Assembly: GCF_023101765.2 (NCBI RefSeq)
Contig: NC_064229.1
Coordinates: forward strand, 7,230,473 to 7,294,472
Length of the DNA: 64,000 nt
Direction of reading: 5' to 3'
Origin: Spodoptera frugiperda
Lineage: Eukaryota; Arthropoda; Insecta; Lepidoptera; Noctuidae
Part shown: one piece after another, positions 23,321 through 34,195 of the stretch
Layout: each line of letters opens with the position of its first letter
How positions within the stretch are numbered: position 1 is the stretch's first letter
Made by a program: the position numbers and the translations under genes
The notes under the pieces: generated by a model
The model's input: the letters and a program-made list of their open reading frames with translations, nothing else
Database searches by the model: none
Told to the model about the DNA's origin: nothing

Positions 23321-24969
23321 GGTGAACTATTCAAAATTCTCTTCTATGATAAATTCGAACTTCCGATGCACGGGGTACCCCGCAGAATTTTCTGACTCCG
23401 GGCTAATAATAGTAATTTCACTTAGTAAATGCCTTATCACCTTTTTTGCCCGACGACGCGAGAATCACAGAACAGCAGCCAGTTACCCAGCCACTGCGCT
23501 CATGCAGTTATTCCTATAAATATAACATCTCAACATCTTTCATAACAGAAACCGATCCATTATGCTATAGACAGGAATAACAAAAACCTCATGAAATAAA
23601 ACCTCAACAGTTATTTGTAGCTTATTTTACTCATTGCCCACACAATGCAGTACAAAAGGGTACCAAAATAGAATTGTATAAAAGTGCTGTCCACACATTG
23701 CATGTAACAATAGTGTGGTACACCGCGCCCGATAAGGTAGATATGGGAAGTGGGTAATTTTATCGGTAAAAATTGGAGGTTGCTTCAAAATGTGTAAAAT
23801 TATTTTAATGGAGATTGTTTGCTACAAAAAGGTTAACTAACAACCATGCAGGCAGGAGCAATGTACTGTAATTTAATGCATTAGGTAGACGATTATTAAA
23901 ACGATTAAAACCTTGATAAAAATTTCAAATACTCGATAGAATTTTGCTACTTTTACTAACTAAAGAATCAACAGACATGCATTTTGTCTGACTTTTAATA
24001 TCGTCCTTGATTATTTAATCAAAAAAAGCTTTATCTTTTACCACCAACTTTACCGCCTCAATTTTTACCGGACTCCCCCGTCTCTAAAATGAGGCCGTTG
24101 CCCAGTGGTCCGAATGTACGAATGCAGGTCAAACGATGTACAGCTACGTATATATAAATATGTATGTATGTTACCACATTTCAAGTGTTGTATTCGAATG
24201 ATTTTGTGCAATATCTCGATTTATGAAGACTGGGAAATAACTAGGTTAACTTAGATTGGAATTTCGTATCGATAAATGTACTTAATTGTTGTTGAGACAC
24301 GACACAAATTGGCTTGTGTGGTTTAGAGTGATAGAGGAAATATCGTCATGTTAACGATGGAAGTGGCTCCGTCCACTGTTGAAATCAATTAACTTTATAA
24401 AACTTAATCGTGTGTAATGTACCGGTGCGGTTTATACTTTTATAATTCGCCAATATTGCTTCTTTTTCGAAATCAAAAAACACTTCAATCCGAAATTCCT
24501 TATTACTTTTGCTTACTTTATGCATATTATGTAGACCTAAAGTATTCTTCAATACTTAAGATTTACTTTTGTCAAGTATAAATAATATTAAAGGACAGGT
24601 AAGTATCTAATTATACAATCACAATACATCCAAAACTATACAGCAAATTATTTTACAAACCAATCCAACAACTGACATTCAAATCAAAACCATAACCTTT
24701 CACAATCAAGATTCAATTTACCTCACAACTACAACAAACTCAACTTGGCAGCTTCATCTAATATTATGACTTTTAACCTAGTTTGAGGTAAATATTAGAT
24801 ACAGCGGATAAGTAAACTATTTGCATGTCCTTCACATCGAGTCAGACGTGACTACACTCTGATACTACCGACAACTTTCGTAATTGAAGACACAGAGTCA
24901 CGTCATACAGATATTCAATGATAATACAGTCTCGATTTGATGACGAGAAGATTTATCCCTAAAATACTG

Positions 24970-25075
24970 CCTTTTTTAAGGGGCGGAATATCATCCAATG
25001 ACTTCTCTTGCCATGGGTATGACACAACTTCGAGCCTCACCCAAGGCGGTAGAAGAGATCGGATGATTTCCTATT
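24970..25075. repeat. R1 head-to-head fragment
   Basis: The left side reads 'gaatatcatccaatgacttc' and the right side 'cacccaaggcggtagaag' plus 'ggatgatttcc', so both orientations of the same R1 end are joined. This looks like a rearranged pair of copies. Confidence 0.6.
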
Positions 25076-26044
25076 TCAGCCTCAAAACAATCCTAAAAGT
25101 AACAGTTTGTAACCCCATGGATATTGCATAGTAACAAATTGTATAAGAATCTGACATATATGTAAATGATATCTCAATAACAGCGTGATACAATTTAACA
25201 GAATACGAGTAGCTTAGTGCATCGAAACCTTTTTTATTTTTGACTTGATTATATTTTTTATCATATTACATTCACTTGTTTTTATTTTTTTCAACATACC
25301 AAAGGTTTGACATTGACCCGCGTACATTTTACTACGCCTCCAATTTGTTTTAAGTAAACGTTTAACGAAATCAGTGTACTTACTTAATTTTACGAAATAT
25401 TTGGTTTAATGAATGCTTATAACGTTGGTGAAATAATATTACTATTAAGTATTACACCATACTTTAATATACTTAATGAATGAGGTAATGGAGAATACTC
25501 GTAGTTCCAGACTCCCTGTGTCAGAAACGACTAGCCAACTTGTGGGTAATTGACTAGTGTACCTTAATCCAAATCACACTCTCACACAAATCATATAGAA
25601 ACTAATAGAGCTTTTCTCCATTAATTACGTAAGTAAACCGTGATTTTTAGTTTAGTTTTTACAACTAGTTTAAGATTATGTAGGTAAGCATGCAATAATA
25701 CTAAACTTCAAATATCGTCACAAACTAAAAATCTACATATCGATTGCACAATACCCTAAAACCACATCACAATTGCGCGTAAACGCGTGCCTAACAAATA
25801 CAAAGGGCCTATAAATCTCAACAGCAACAGTAGGTACTACGCAATGCAACGCAAATCATCTCAAGTATGCTGCAACGGTTGCAACATCTAATTCGCTTAT
25901 TGTACAGATCTCCTCATTTTATTATCTGTGGTAAAACCTTGGCATTAACTTACTAGACGACTTTCTTGCATTGTTAGTAACAGTCATGTGATTCACGCTA
26001 GTGAAGTGTACTTGAATAAATTATTAGACATTAATAAAGCTCCT

Positions 26045-26345
26045 TTTGCCTTGTTGGTCGAGTGATCGCATGTGCGTGTGACTGCCGGACAAGTCTCAAG
26101 TTCGATTCCCGAGTCGGGAAAAGTACTACGGGGCATTTTTTGGTTTTTAGAAAATTCAAATTAATATAAAAAGTTCTTAGCAGTAGCCCGGAGTCTAGAA
26201 TTGGGTTCAGTATATGGCAATAGCCTCACCCCTTATAACATGGGACTTATAGCACAAATGGTGAAAAGTGGGTATAGTGGCAATAACGCATAATGTGCGC
26301 CTCTGCCTTCCCCTTCGGGGATATTATAGGATAAAAGGCGTGACA
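26045..26345 (+). repeat. tRNA-derived SINE, family S2, near complete
   Basis: The head 'ccttgttggtcgagtgatcg' and box-B-like 'caagttcgattcccgagtcg' are tRNA-like. The body runs through 'agtagcccggagtctag', 'acttatagcacaaatggtg' and ends near 'ggataaaaggcgtgac'. No anticodon-stem cloverleaf of a working tRNA was found. Reversed parts recur at 39715-39845 and 45535-45625. Confidence 0.7.
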
Positions 26346-27161
26346 AAACTACTTGCTGGATTGTATTGTCGAGAGTTGTGGTCCAGAAGGTCTAGCAAAA
26401 CATTTATGCGTTTTGTAATTCTTCTTAACTAAAGAAGAATAAATAGTCTATCATTATCAAAAATTCTTACTTGCTTTTGAGTCGATTTTTCACCATAAGT
26501 TAGGGCGAAAGGATGTTGTGGTGAAATGTGTGTGTGGCGAAAGATAACAACACCACCATTAATATATTCTGTTCCAGAAGAATATTAAGCAAAAACTGCA
26601 TGCACCGTTATGTAAACTTGCATCAGATGCCATCTACGTAATCTACTTAGAATTCAAGACACTTTTAAATACCAGTGACCTGCCCCAGTTACAATTCAAG
26701 GATGCAATTGGATTTTACAAAACAAAAACAGCAATTTATTCATGATGCGCACCTTTACATCAAACGGTCTCGAAAGGATAAATAGAGGTGCACAAATAGA
26801 GTAGGTATTATATTAATGTCCCCTTTTCATAAGGATTTTATGACTACTAAGTCATAGACAGTAAAACTATTGCGATACACTAAGTACAATTCTACACCTC
26901 ATGCTATTACCATCCATGCATGTTCGAAATACCAAAAACAAGCCTCAATAATGCTTTGCCTGACATGAGAAACTCTGGATTTTTCGGTAGTCGCACTTTC
27001 AACCACTTGACAAACGAGGCAGCCATGTGATGATGATGATAGCCTTTTTATTCAGACCTTAGTATAATAATATACATTTAAAAATCAAGCAAATTAAAGT
27101 TAAAACTAAATCCGTTGTTTGGTAATCTTTTGCAGATCTGTTTGCCAATCAGCAAAGGTTT

Positions 27162-27245
27162 CCTCTAACTAGTGTTAGATAAGACCAAGACCAAGACTGG
27201 CCAAGTCTCGTCTTGGTCTTGCATTTGGGCAACACTACCTCTAAC
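27162..27245. mobile_element. 68-bp hAT-type micro-MITE with 8-bp target duplication
   Basis: Element 27170-27237 begins tagtgtt and ends aacacta, with inner inverted 'aagaccaaga' and 'tcttggtctt' arms. It is flanked by the perfect 8-bp duplication 'cctctaac' at 27162-27169 and 27238-27245. An 8-bp duplication with such ends is characteristic of hAT transposons. Confidence 0.8.
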
Positions 27246-27659
27246 CTTTTCCTCTCTCTCCTTACTTGAGCTGATCTGTTCCACATTACACTCGCGACCT
27301 CTCTGATGCCATCTTCAATTTACAATAGATCGATATGCTGACACAGCTATGAATGTTTCGATTACATTCCGTAAACATATTCCGCTTGAAATACAATGAA
27401 TGCGATGTATTCGGCAGTCGGCACTCGGCACTCGACTCGACTCAGTTGAACATATCGATTCGGATTTGCATTTCAATGCTATCAACCTATAAATTGCAAG
27501 CAAACTACCAGATATTGGTAAAGTAGAGAGGCTTGTGCTATTTAAACTGCATTCTGAACTGGGAAGTAACAAATAATTAGTGAGGCAAGAGTGCAATTAA
27601 AACTTTATTTATAACACAACGTGGGATCCCAGTATAGGTAAACATGTTATGTGCATAAT

Positions 27660-27860
27660 ATACTACCGACTCGGACGCGGTTTCACCTGTTCTGCTCGGC
27701 TCCTATTGATCGTATCGTGCTGTTTTATAGCCTATAGCCTTCCTCAATAAATGCGCTATCTAACACAAAAATTAATTATTCAAATCGAACCAGTAGTTCC
27801 GGAGATTAGCGCTTTGAAACAAACAAACAAACTCTTCAGCTTTATATATTTCGACTTCTT
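27660..27860 (-). repeat. Interspersed repeat, family L2
   Basis: 'gcggtttcacctgttctgct', 'ttatagcctatagccttcct' and 'aaacaaacaaactcttcagc'. Copies also lie at 33135-33330 and 33975-34150. The A/T-rich end suggests a retroposon 3' tail. Confidence 0.7.
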
Positions 27861-28304
27861 ACGAACTAAGTAGGTGAAATACGAGACGAACAAAGATATA
27901 ATTACATAAATGCTAGAACAACTAGCCTTTAAACATCTCATGAGAATATCAGTGCTTAAGATTTAAGATATGAAATTCAAACTCCGTTGTCGAAAGCAGA
28001 TCGAGTCAATGTCGAGATAGTAGACAAATTGTTTCTAAGAGCTACAATTAATTGTACACAAGTCCCACGCACGTACGTTGAATGCAAAGGTCGATTTGTG
28101 TAAAGATAAGCTATTTTTAACTTTAAGATTGCTAAGCACGTGATTTGTGTATTACCATTTTGAGAAATAAAATACGATACTAATCATTGTTTTGAAATGC
28201 AAAGCAATAGAACATGTCTTTTACATATTTTTGGTATAAAATTCTTGAAAGTTGCTCAGGACCGAAATAAATGGTAGACACTGAAGGAGGCCTACATCCA
28301 ATGA

Positions 28305-28375
28305 CTTTTTTAAGGGGGGAAAATCATCCAATGACTTCTCCCGCCTTGGGCGGATCGAGCCCCACACCCTAGAGG
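28305..28375 (-). repeat. R1 fragment
   Basis: Tail end only: 'ggggaaaatcatccaatgac' and 'tcccgccttgggcggat', preceded by a partial duplicate 'catccaatgactttttt'. Confidence 0.65.
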
Positions 28376-28519
28376 TACAAAAAGGCTAAAGAAGAAAGAT
28401 GACATATAACAAAGTCCATGTAAACTAATTGTAATTATATGAAATAAAAAATCTATATTTTGGACAAAATTTTAATAACATAAGACTTGCTTGCAAGTTT
28501 AAAAAATCTGAAAGCTGCA

Positions 28520-29997
28520 TCATCGCATTTCACTATAACGTCCAGGTATAAAATTATCACCTTGTCTAACATACACAGGCGTTTTGGCGAAATGTGGAGT
28601 GTTCCTTAGTATCTTCACTCTTTTACCAAAACGTTCATTTAGTATTTGTACGAAATCTCTTGTTTCGCCTTCCGATGTCGTTTCCCAAGTAGATGGTAAA
28701 GTACAGTTCTCAGGAGAGCAATTTCTTTTAGAAGGAATGATATTGTCGCTGTCGTTTTTCGGTGTGATAGGAGTGGACTCAGTTGAAAGAATGGTAGGAG
28801 TTGTAGTAGATAGAGTTGTGGTAGAAGGAGTTGTCGTAGAAGAGGCTGTTGTAGACGAAGCTGTTGTAGTCGAAACTGTGGTAGACGAAGATGTTGTAGA
28901 CGAAGCTGTTGTAGACGAAGCTGTTGTAGACGAGGCTGTTGTAGACGAAACTGTTGTAGAAGGAGTTGTAGTAGTAGTTGTTGTTGTAGTACTAGTCAAA
29001 GATTCTGACGAAGGCTTTTCCGGAGTTGTAGTGCTAGGTGTTGTAGTTTCAACGTCATGTCGAGTACAGTTTTGGCCGCAATTCATAAAATCTGTTTGTG
29101 TGTATGCTGAAATTTGGTAATGAAATATTCTACTGTCATTATCACCATAAACTATATTAATAGGATTTTCCCACAACTTCGTAGGCGTAGAATAATGACT
29201 TCTGGTAGCATTTGGGTCTCCTACCTTTACCCAAGAATCCCTGGGACCTGATCCCACACCCACACTAACACAGGCAGACAAAAAATGTTTAATAAGATGT
29301 TTGGCTTTAATGTCTTTCTAGTAACACCCCAACTATTTATCTTTTTAATATTTTCTATGTACAGATTTAATACTTTTATCTATATATAGATATTCAATTT
29401 CTCATTTATTTTTCTTACTTTTGTTGTTATCACAGTTATATTCATGTAAATCACAATCGTCCAAAAACAATCTGTAGCTAGAGTCCACTTCATTGTGTGC
29501 GCAGAGTGGTGTCCATGTATGATTACATACTTTTGTCATTGTACAATCATCTACAGGCTGAAAATTGTTGTTGAATCAATTTTAATCGATCGTTCATTAT
29601 GAAAAAGTGTTCATTTTTTAATATCTTACCCCTATAAAGTGGTGTATCGTAGGTGTAATTAAAAAACAGGCTGAAAATAGAAACTATGTTTACCACCGTA
29701 CTCAAAGTCATTTGAAGGTTACTTAACCAAGTCCTTAACAATTGTGTTCGGTACAAAATCGTTACTGAGGAATAGTTTAAGTAATCATTAAATGTCTCTT
29801 AGTGCGGCAGTTAGTTACTTTATTTGGTAGAGGTCTATTAAACAATATTGAGTTATTATATGGTAATAAAATAATAGGACTGATGATTTAGAAAATAATC
29901 ACATAACTAACAACAAAATCAAACAATATACCAATTTAAAAAAAAAGTAATAAATAAAATAACACCCACCTAAAGCTATGACGTTTTCAATAAACAT
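28520..29997 (-). CDS. Kazal-like protein E with mucin-like Thr/Ser-rich tail, four exons
   Basis: Minus-strand exons 29997-29970, 29670-29630, 29557-29419 and 29247-28520; phases 1, 0, 1; 311 residues. Exons 1 and 2 join to a signal peptide (MFIENVIALACFLITPTI...). Exon 3 is the 139-nt Kazal exon (C-x5-C-x7-C-x14-C-x6-C; 'VCNHTWTPLCA', 'DCDLHEYNC'), the same length as in A, B and F. Exon 4 encodes a region with 'NCGQNC', about 90 residues of TTTTT and repeated SSTTA units (O-glycosylation-prone, mucin-like), then a non-repetitive end (FVQILNERFGKRVKIL..., ...GRYSEMR). The exon 4 acceptor (gatcag) is weak in pyrimidines; the better nearby acceptor (gtgttag) would cause an early stop. A secreted, heavily glycosylated Kazal protein is inferred, perhaps for mucus, gut lining or glandular secretion. 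Intron 1 holds an M1 MITE. Confidence 0.75.
28840..28985 (-). repeat. 15-bp coding minisatellite in gene E
   Basis: Tandem 15-mers, on the plus strand like 'gttgtagacgaagct', encode repeated SSTTA/ASSTT pentapeptides. Units differ by point changes. Length is likely to vary between alleles. Confidence 0.85.
29690..29825. mobile_element. M1 MITE in intron 1 of gene E
   Basis: Ends 'accaccgtactcaaagtcat' and 'aaatgtctcttagtgcggca' are imperfect inverted repeats of the M1 family. A fuller copy is at 52385-52525. Confidence 0.7.
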
Positions 29998-29999
29998 TT

Positions 30000-30900
30000 T
30001 CTTTTTTTATTGAAACACTAATAATTTAAATCATTATCAAAAGAATTTCTTTCATATTTTCCTTTAAAGTATTATAATTGTCAACATTACATTGTCGTTT
30101 TGATGTCACAAGACCGATTCAATAATTATACAACAAGAAATGTATCGGAGAAAATATTTGTTTAAAAAACAGAGGTTCCCAACCGGTGATTTGCAGAAGA
30201 CAAAAAAAATTACGAAATGAAAAAAGACTACAATAAAAATCACGGTTAAAGCTCAAATTAAACTTTTACCAAAGGAGACAATTAGAAAGACCAACTGATT
30301 TCAATAACCAAATTTTTATGAATGAATAAGAAAATCTGAGTAAGAAAGTAATAACAATAGTAGTCCCTAACCTAACAAGAATGATATAAAACTAGTCATC
30401 AAACAGGAAAAGATTGGGAACCCCTGGTTTAAAACAAAAGTAATCCAATCCTAACATTATGGTAAAGAATAAAATTCGCTTGATTGTGAAATGTTTCAGT
30501 ATTTTTATTGCGTGTTATAAATGGCACGTGATTCAGCGGATTTATGTCACAACAATTTATTTGTAAAAAACATTGCTCAATTTCAGTAATTTTACTCTCT
30601 TTTTGGTAGTATTTTTTTAATATACCTATCGTTGAATATTAAACCCATCATATTTTAATTAATAATAGTATTAATGTATTTGTATTGTTTTTAAGTTTAA
30701 TGTAGAGTTTTCCCACTTCTAGTAGTATTTGAATGATAGTTCTCAACATTTTCACTAAAATAATCTAAGTTTGGCATCATTGTCTTTAACATACCGTGAG
30801 AGTTTTAAATGATATTTATTTATGCGATGTGTGAGTTGGTTATAAGATAACACTTTTACACGTCAATATTATTGTAATTAGGCGTGATTTAAAATACGAT
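30000..30900. other. Intergenic, upstream of gene E
   Basis: Very AT-rich; should hold the gene E promoter. I could not pick a convincing TATA/initiator pair. No other gene seen. Confidence 0.4.
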
Positions 30901-30914
30901 GACTATATTGGCCG

Positions 30915-31110
30915 GAGTCCCAATTACCCCCACCTCCCCTTCTTTCCAATCTTCCCAATCTCCGATTCCCCAATAACCCTTAAATTCCTAACCCCTTAAA
31001 AGACCGCTACCGCACTTGGAACGCCTCTGGTGTTTCGGGTGTCCATGGGCGGCGGCGATTGCTTACCATCAGGTGATCCGTAGTCTCGATTACCGGTTTA
31101 TATCATAAAA
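30915..31110 (+). repeat. G2 copy
   Basis: 'ggccggagtcccaattaccc', 'caataacccttaaattccta' and 'gcttaccatcaggtgatccg'. Complete over most of its length. Confidence 0.7.
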
Positions 31111-31129
31111 AAACAACATCAGACAAACA

Positions 31130-31900
31130 GCAACTCCGTCAAGAATAACAAAGAAAATTATCCTGTTTGTCAGTAAATAGTATCGATTTTCTCTTAAACT
31201 TATTTATATAAAGATAATTTAAAGCGGGCCATGATCTTCTAGAATTGACTCATCGTCCCACGCAACTCAGTTCTTAGAAGACAACTAATCAACTTGTCGA
31301 TAGAAGGTTTCTTATTCAGATATTTAATCTAATATGCAGCCTTGTTAGGGTGCTATTGAAATACGTCATTTAGATGAAATTCAAAGCATGAGAGATATAT
31401 ATATATATATTTGTAGTATTGGCAGAAGATGTAATGGTGTTATTGGTAGCAAATAAGTCAATCAGTCAATTTGGTTCACAATATCAAATATTATTGACTT
31501 TCTTGACTAAGGTTTTTAAGGCCCAGATCTTCGGTATCTCGAAAAAAAGAGGTCCAGACTAAAATTTCTAATGTTTTTTTAAAGGGAACCTGATTTAAAA
31601 GTTAAATTGCGAACCTATTTTTTTTAAATCAGGTAATATACCTAAAACCTTCTCCTAAGTCTGAAAAATACTATGCTGAAAACTGAATCAAAATCGGTTC
31701 AGCTAAACACGAGATAATTGCGCACAAACATACATACATACAAGTCAAACTGAGCACCTCCTTTTTTAGGTCGTTTAAAAAACAAATGAATCAGGCAACG
31801 GATTTTTGGTAAAAAGAAGTAAAATCAAAAAATCCTCAGGTAAAACAATTATATCAAATAATTATGCCCGTGTACAATCTTAGAAGTAAAATTACTTCCT
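31130..31900. other. Intergenic, between genes E and F
   Basis: AT-rich. Contains an (at)n microsatellite near 31396-31413 and, near 31560-31760, a short repeat-like tail with 'gcacaaacatacatacata'. No gene supported. Confidence 0.4.
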
Positions 31901-31904
31901 ATGC

Positions 31905-32084
31905 TCAATTTTCCAAAAAATCGGAACTGTCACGAGGTGGCTTGCTTTTTGGTTTCACGTTCTTTTGTTTAGCCACCTTTGGCTTCGGCTTTGGTCCTTT
32001 AATTATCTTATGCATTATCTTGCCATTCTTCCAGACTGTCTCTTTCTTCAACACTATCGTCGCCTCTGTGCTGGCCCGTTTCAC
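31905..32084 (-). CDS. Alternative last exon 4b of Kazal-like gene F
   Basis: A second copy of the gene F terminal exon, 229 bp further downstream on the minus strand. It has the same phase 0 acceptor (atttgaatgcag) and encodes 59 residues starting VKRASTEATIVLKKETVWKN, with KPKPKVAK and a different end (SSDFLEN). It differs from 4a by a 2-residue KP deletion and a few substitutions. Both copies keep an intact frame, stop and splice acceptor, so alternative last exons are possible; a young redundant duplicate is the other reading. Confidence 0.6.
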   Translation of the reverse strand: MKRASTEATIVLKKETVWKNGKIMHKIIKGPKPKPKVAKQKNVKPKSKPPRDSSDFLEN

Positions 32085-32345
32085 CTGCATTCAAATACAG
32101 ATTGATATACAGCGTGTAACAAAATACCCATATACATCAAAAAGCACTGAAGTCACGAGGTGGCTTGCTTTTTGGTTTCACGTTCCTTCGTTTAGCTACC
32201 TTTGGCTTCGGCTTTGGCTTTGGTCCTTTAATTACCTTATGCATTATCTTGCCATTCTTCCAGACTGTCTCTTTCTTCAACACTATCGTCGCCTCTGTGC
32301 TGGCCCGTTTCACCTGCATTCAAATACTGATTAATATAGATATTT
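31925..32345 (-). repeat. Tandem duplication of gene F last exon, period 229 bp
   Basis: Units of about 180 bp at about 31930-32110 and 32153-32340 are nearly identical, including the acceptor region and most of the coding part. The upper unit has one extra 6-bp 'ggcttt' step. Confidence 0.85.
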
Positions 32346-33950
32346 AGAGAATAATAATAAAATAAAATCAGGCATCGTTGACCCATAGTGTTATTAGTAT
32401 AATTAACAAAAACCATTTATTTACGGCAGGTAAGCCAAAAATGCATTATTTTCTGAGACTGGTAACACTCTTTACAAATACGGGATTATAACAGCAGCGC
32501 CGCGTGTCTGTAACATTCCTAGACAACCTACAACATTACAGCTCTTCTGTGATCAAGGTACAGGGAGCAGTTCAAACAGAATTTAATACTTAATATATTT
32601 TATTATTTATTTTGTTAGAAAATTTTTTTTCTTTTTCTGTTTTCGTTGAAATATTTAGTTGTATTATGCTTCTGTGGACGAGTACTATTTGTAGTTTTAT
32701 TTAAATCATATGACTGATCTCCATACTGTATATTGATATGATATGTTGATGACATAGACATACCTGACGAGAACTAGGTTTCTTCTTTGTACTGGTACTC
32801 ATAAAGACTTGTTCCATTGTCCTTTCTTTGGCCTCCAGTGCAGCAAGCAGCATTTTATTTCTTTCACAGGGAGAACATGGAGTAGTTTCTTCTACTTCTC
32901 TAGTCATCTCTGTTGTATATATTTCATTCTCACGACGTGCTCTTGGGAAAGTGAAAGTAGGCATAGTCAATTCAGGACTATATCTTTTTTTTACACCATT
33001 AGGTTCAAATATGTAGTAGCCAAGAATTTTTGTCATTAACTTATCCAGGGATGGACATCCCGTTGTTGTTGAGAAAGTTGTGCAATCCTGATATTCTACC
33101 AGTTGATAATCTGGAATAAAGAGACTTTTATAACAAACTAGCTACTTCCGCGCGGTTTCACCCGCTCTGCTCGGCTCCTATTGGTCATAGCATGATGTTT
33201 TATAGCCTATAGACTTCCTCGATAAATGCACTATCCAACACAAAAAGAATAATTGAATTCGGACCAGTAGTTCCGTAGATTAGCGCGTTCAAACAGACAA
33301 ACAAACTCTTCAGTTTAATAATATTTGCATAGATTAATGTACGTCAAGCCGACTATATTACCTCTTTGAGTGTGATGGATAAAGTCAAGCTGAGTAAAGA
33401 ATGGCGTGAGAAGAAAAACGTTGTAGAAATTAGGATTACTATAGAGATTTTTTAAAAGCCGTGTAAGTGGTTTTAATTATTCAGATCTCATTGGAAAGAT
33501 TCTAGAAATTGGCTAATTCAATAGCGGATTATCACGTGCCGTTGAAGATGATGGTGATATTAATTATTATATGTTATCGGCTTACTCACGTAACTGTTTG
33601 ACGAAGAACTCGACTAGTTTCAAGCCATGCTAGAGGCTCATATTCATGAGCAATGCTGCTCACACGCGCGACACACGACGCGGCGATTGTCAAAACAGTT
33701 ACAGTGAGTGAGTAAGCCGATAACATATAATAATTAATTTAGTATGTCTCACGAAAGTTACAATAAAGTTAAACAAACTAGCACTAGGCACTTTAAATAT
33801 GTTTTACTTACTCAAATTTTTATCACAGTTATACTCGTATACATCACATTCATCAGTAAATCTCTTGTAGTCACTTAATTTCATATCCATTGCACAGACG
33901 GGAACATAGGAGTGATTGCAAATAGCAGCTAGTAGACAATAACTTATAGG
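32137..33950 (-). CDS. Kazal-like protein F with basic tail (signal exon not found)
   Basis: Minus-strand exons 33950-33812 (139 nt), 33110-32764 (347 nt) and 32313-32137 (exon 4a, 177 nt), phases 1 and 0. The first encodes the Kazal core C-x5-C-x7-C-x14-C-x6-C ('ICNHSYVPVCA', 'ECDVYEYNC'). The next starts NYQLVEYQDC, supplying the sixth Cys, then TTFSTTTGC and a charged segment with a PCSPC motif and a predicted helix (ERNKMLLAALEAKERTMEQV). The last is Lys/Pro-rich (KGPKPKPKPKVAK) and ends in TGA. The visible protein is 220 residues. A signal-peptide exon must lie beyond 33950, but that area is overwritten by repeats. ATG-bearing fragments near 37900 and 36810 have fitting phases but are not hydrophobic enough. 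Secretion is inferred from the paralogues. Confidence 0.72.
33135..33330 (-). repeat. L2 copy (intron of gene F)
   Basis: 'cgcggtttcacccgctctgc', 'ttatagcctatagacttcct' and 'aaacaaactcttcagttta', between the Kazal exon and the next exon of gene F. Confidence 0.75.
33575..33765 (+). mobile_element. M2 MITE, long copy (intron of gene F)
   Basis: 'ggcttactcacgtaactgtt', 'agtttcaagccatgctagag' and the end 'tagtatgtctcacgaaagtt' are shared in reverse with 57715-57895. It lies 47 bp from the Kazal exon of gene F. Confidence 0.7.
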
Positions 33951-33974
33951 CTGAAATTTGTGGAAATATTATTA

Positions 33975-34150
33975 ATACTAACTATTCACGCGCGGTTTTA
34001 CCCGCTATGCTCAGCTCCCATAGATCGTAGCGTGAAATTTAATAGCATATAGTTTGTCTCGATAAATAGACTGTCCAACACACAAAGAATAATCCAATTC
34101 GAAGCAGTAGTTCTGAAGAAAAGCGCGATCAAACAAATATAAATTTTAGT
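33975..34150 (-). repeat. L2 copy
   Basis: 'cgcggttttacccgctatgc' and 'cgataaatagactgtccaac'. It sits immediately upstream of the Kazal exon of gene F. Confidence 0.7.
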
Positions 34151-34195
34151 AATAAGTTTGCTGTGAAATTCTTTTTTGAAAAACAGCAATGTTAT

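Larger units (their letters stand above)
15600..28300. other. Gene-poor, repeat-rich intergenic region
   Basis: No supported gene in about 12.7 kb. Identified contents are listed as separate entries: MITE at 16995-17290, R1 copies, G2 and S1 copies, a GC-rich island at 18822-19025, a possible exon at 22159-22359, SINE S2 at 26045-26345, a hAT micro-MITE at 27170-27237 and an L2 repeat at 27660-27860. The rest is AT-rich sequence in which I see only short, featureless frames. Confidence 0.6.

Noticed and set aside
28584..29120. 178-codon plus-strand frame with VV(D/E)EAVV repeats
   Set aside because: Antisense shadow of the Thr/Ser-rich exon of gene E.
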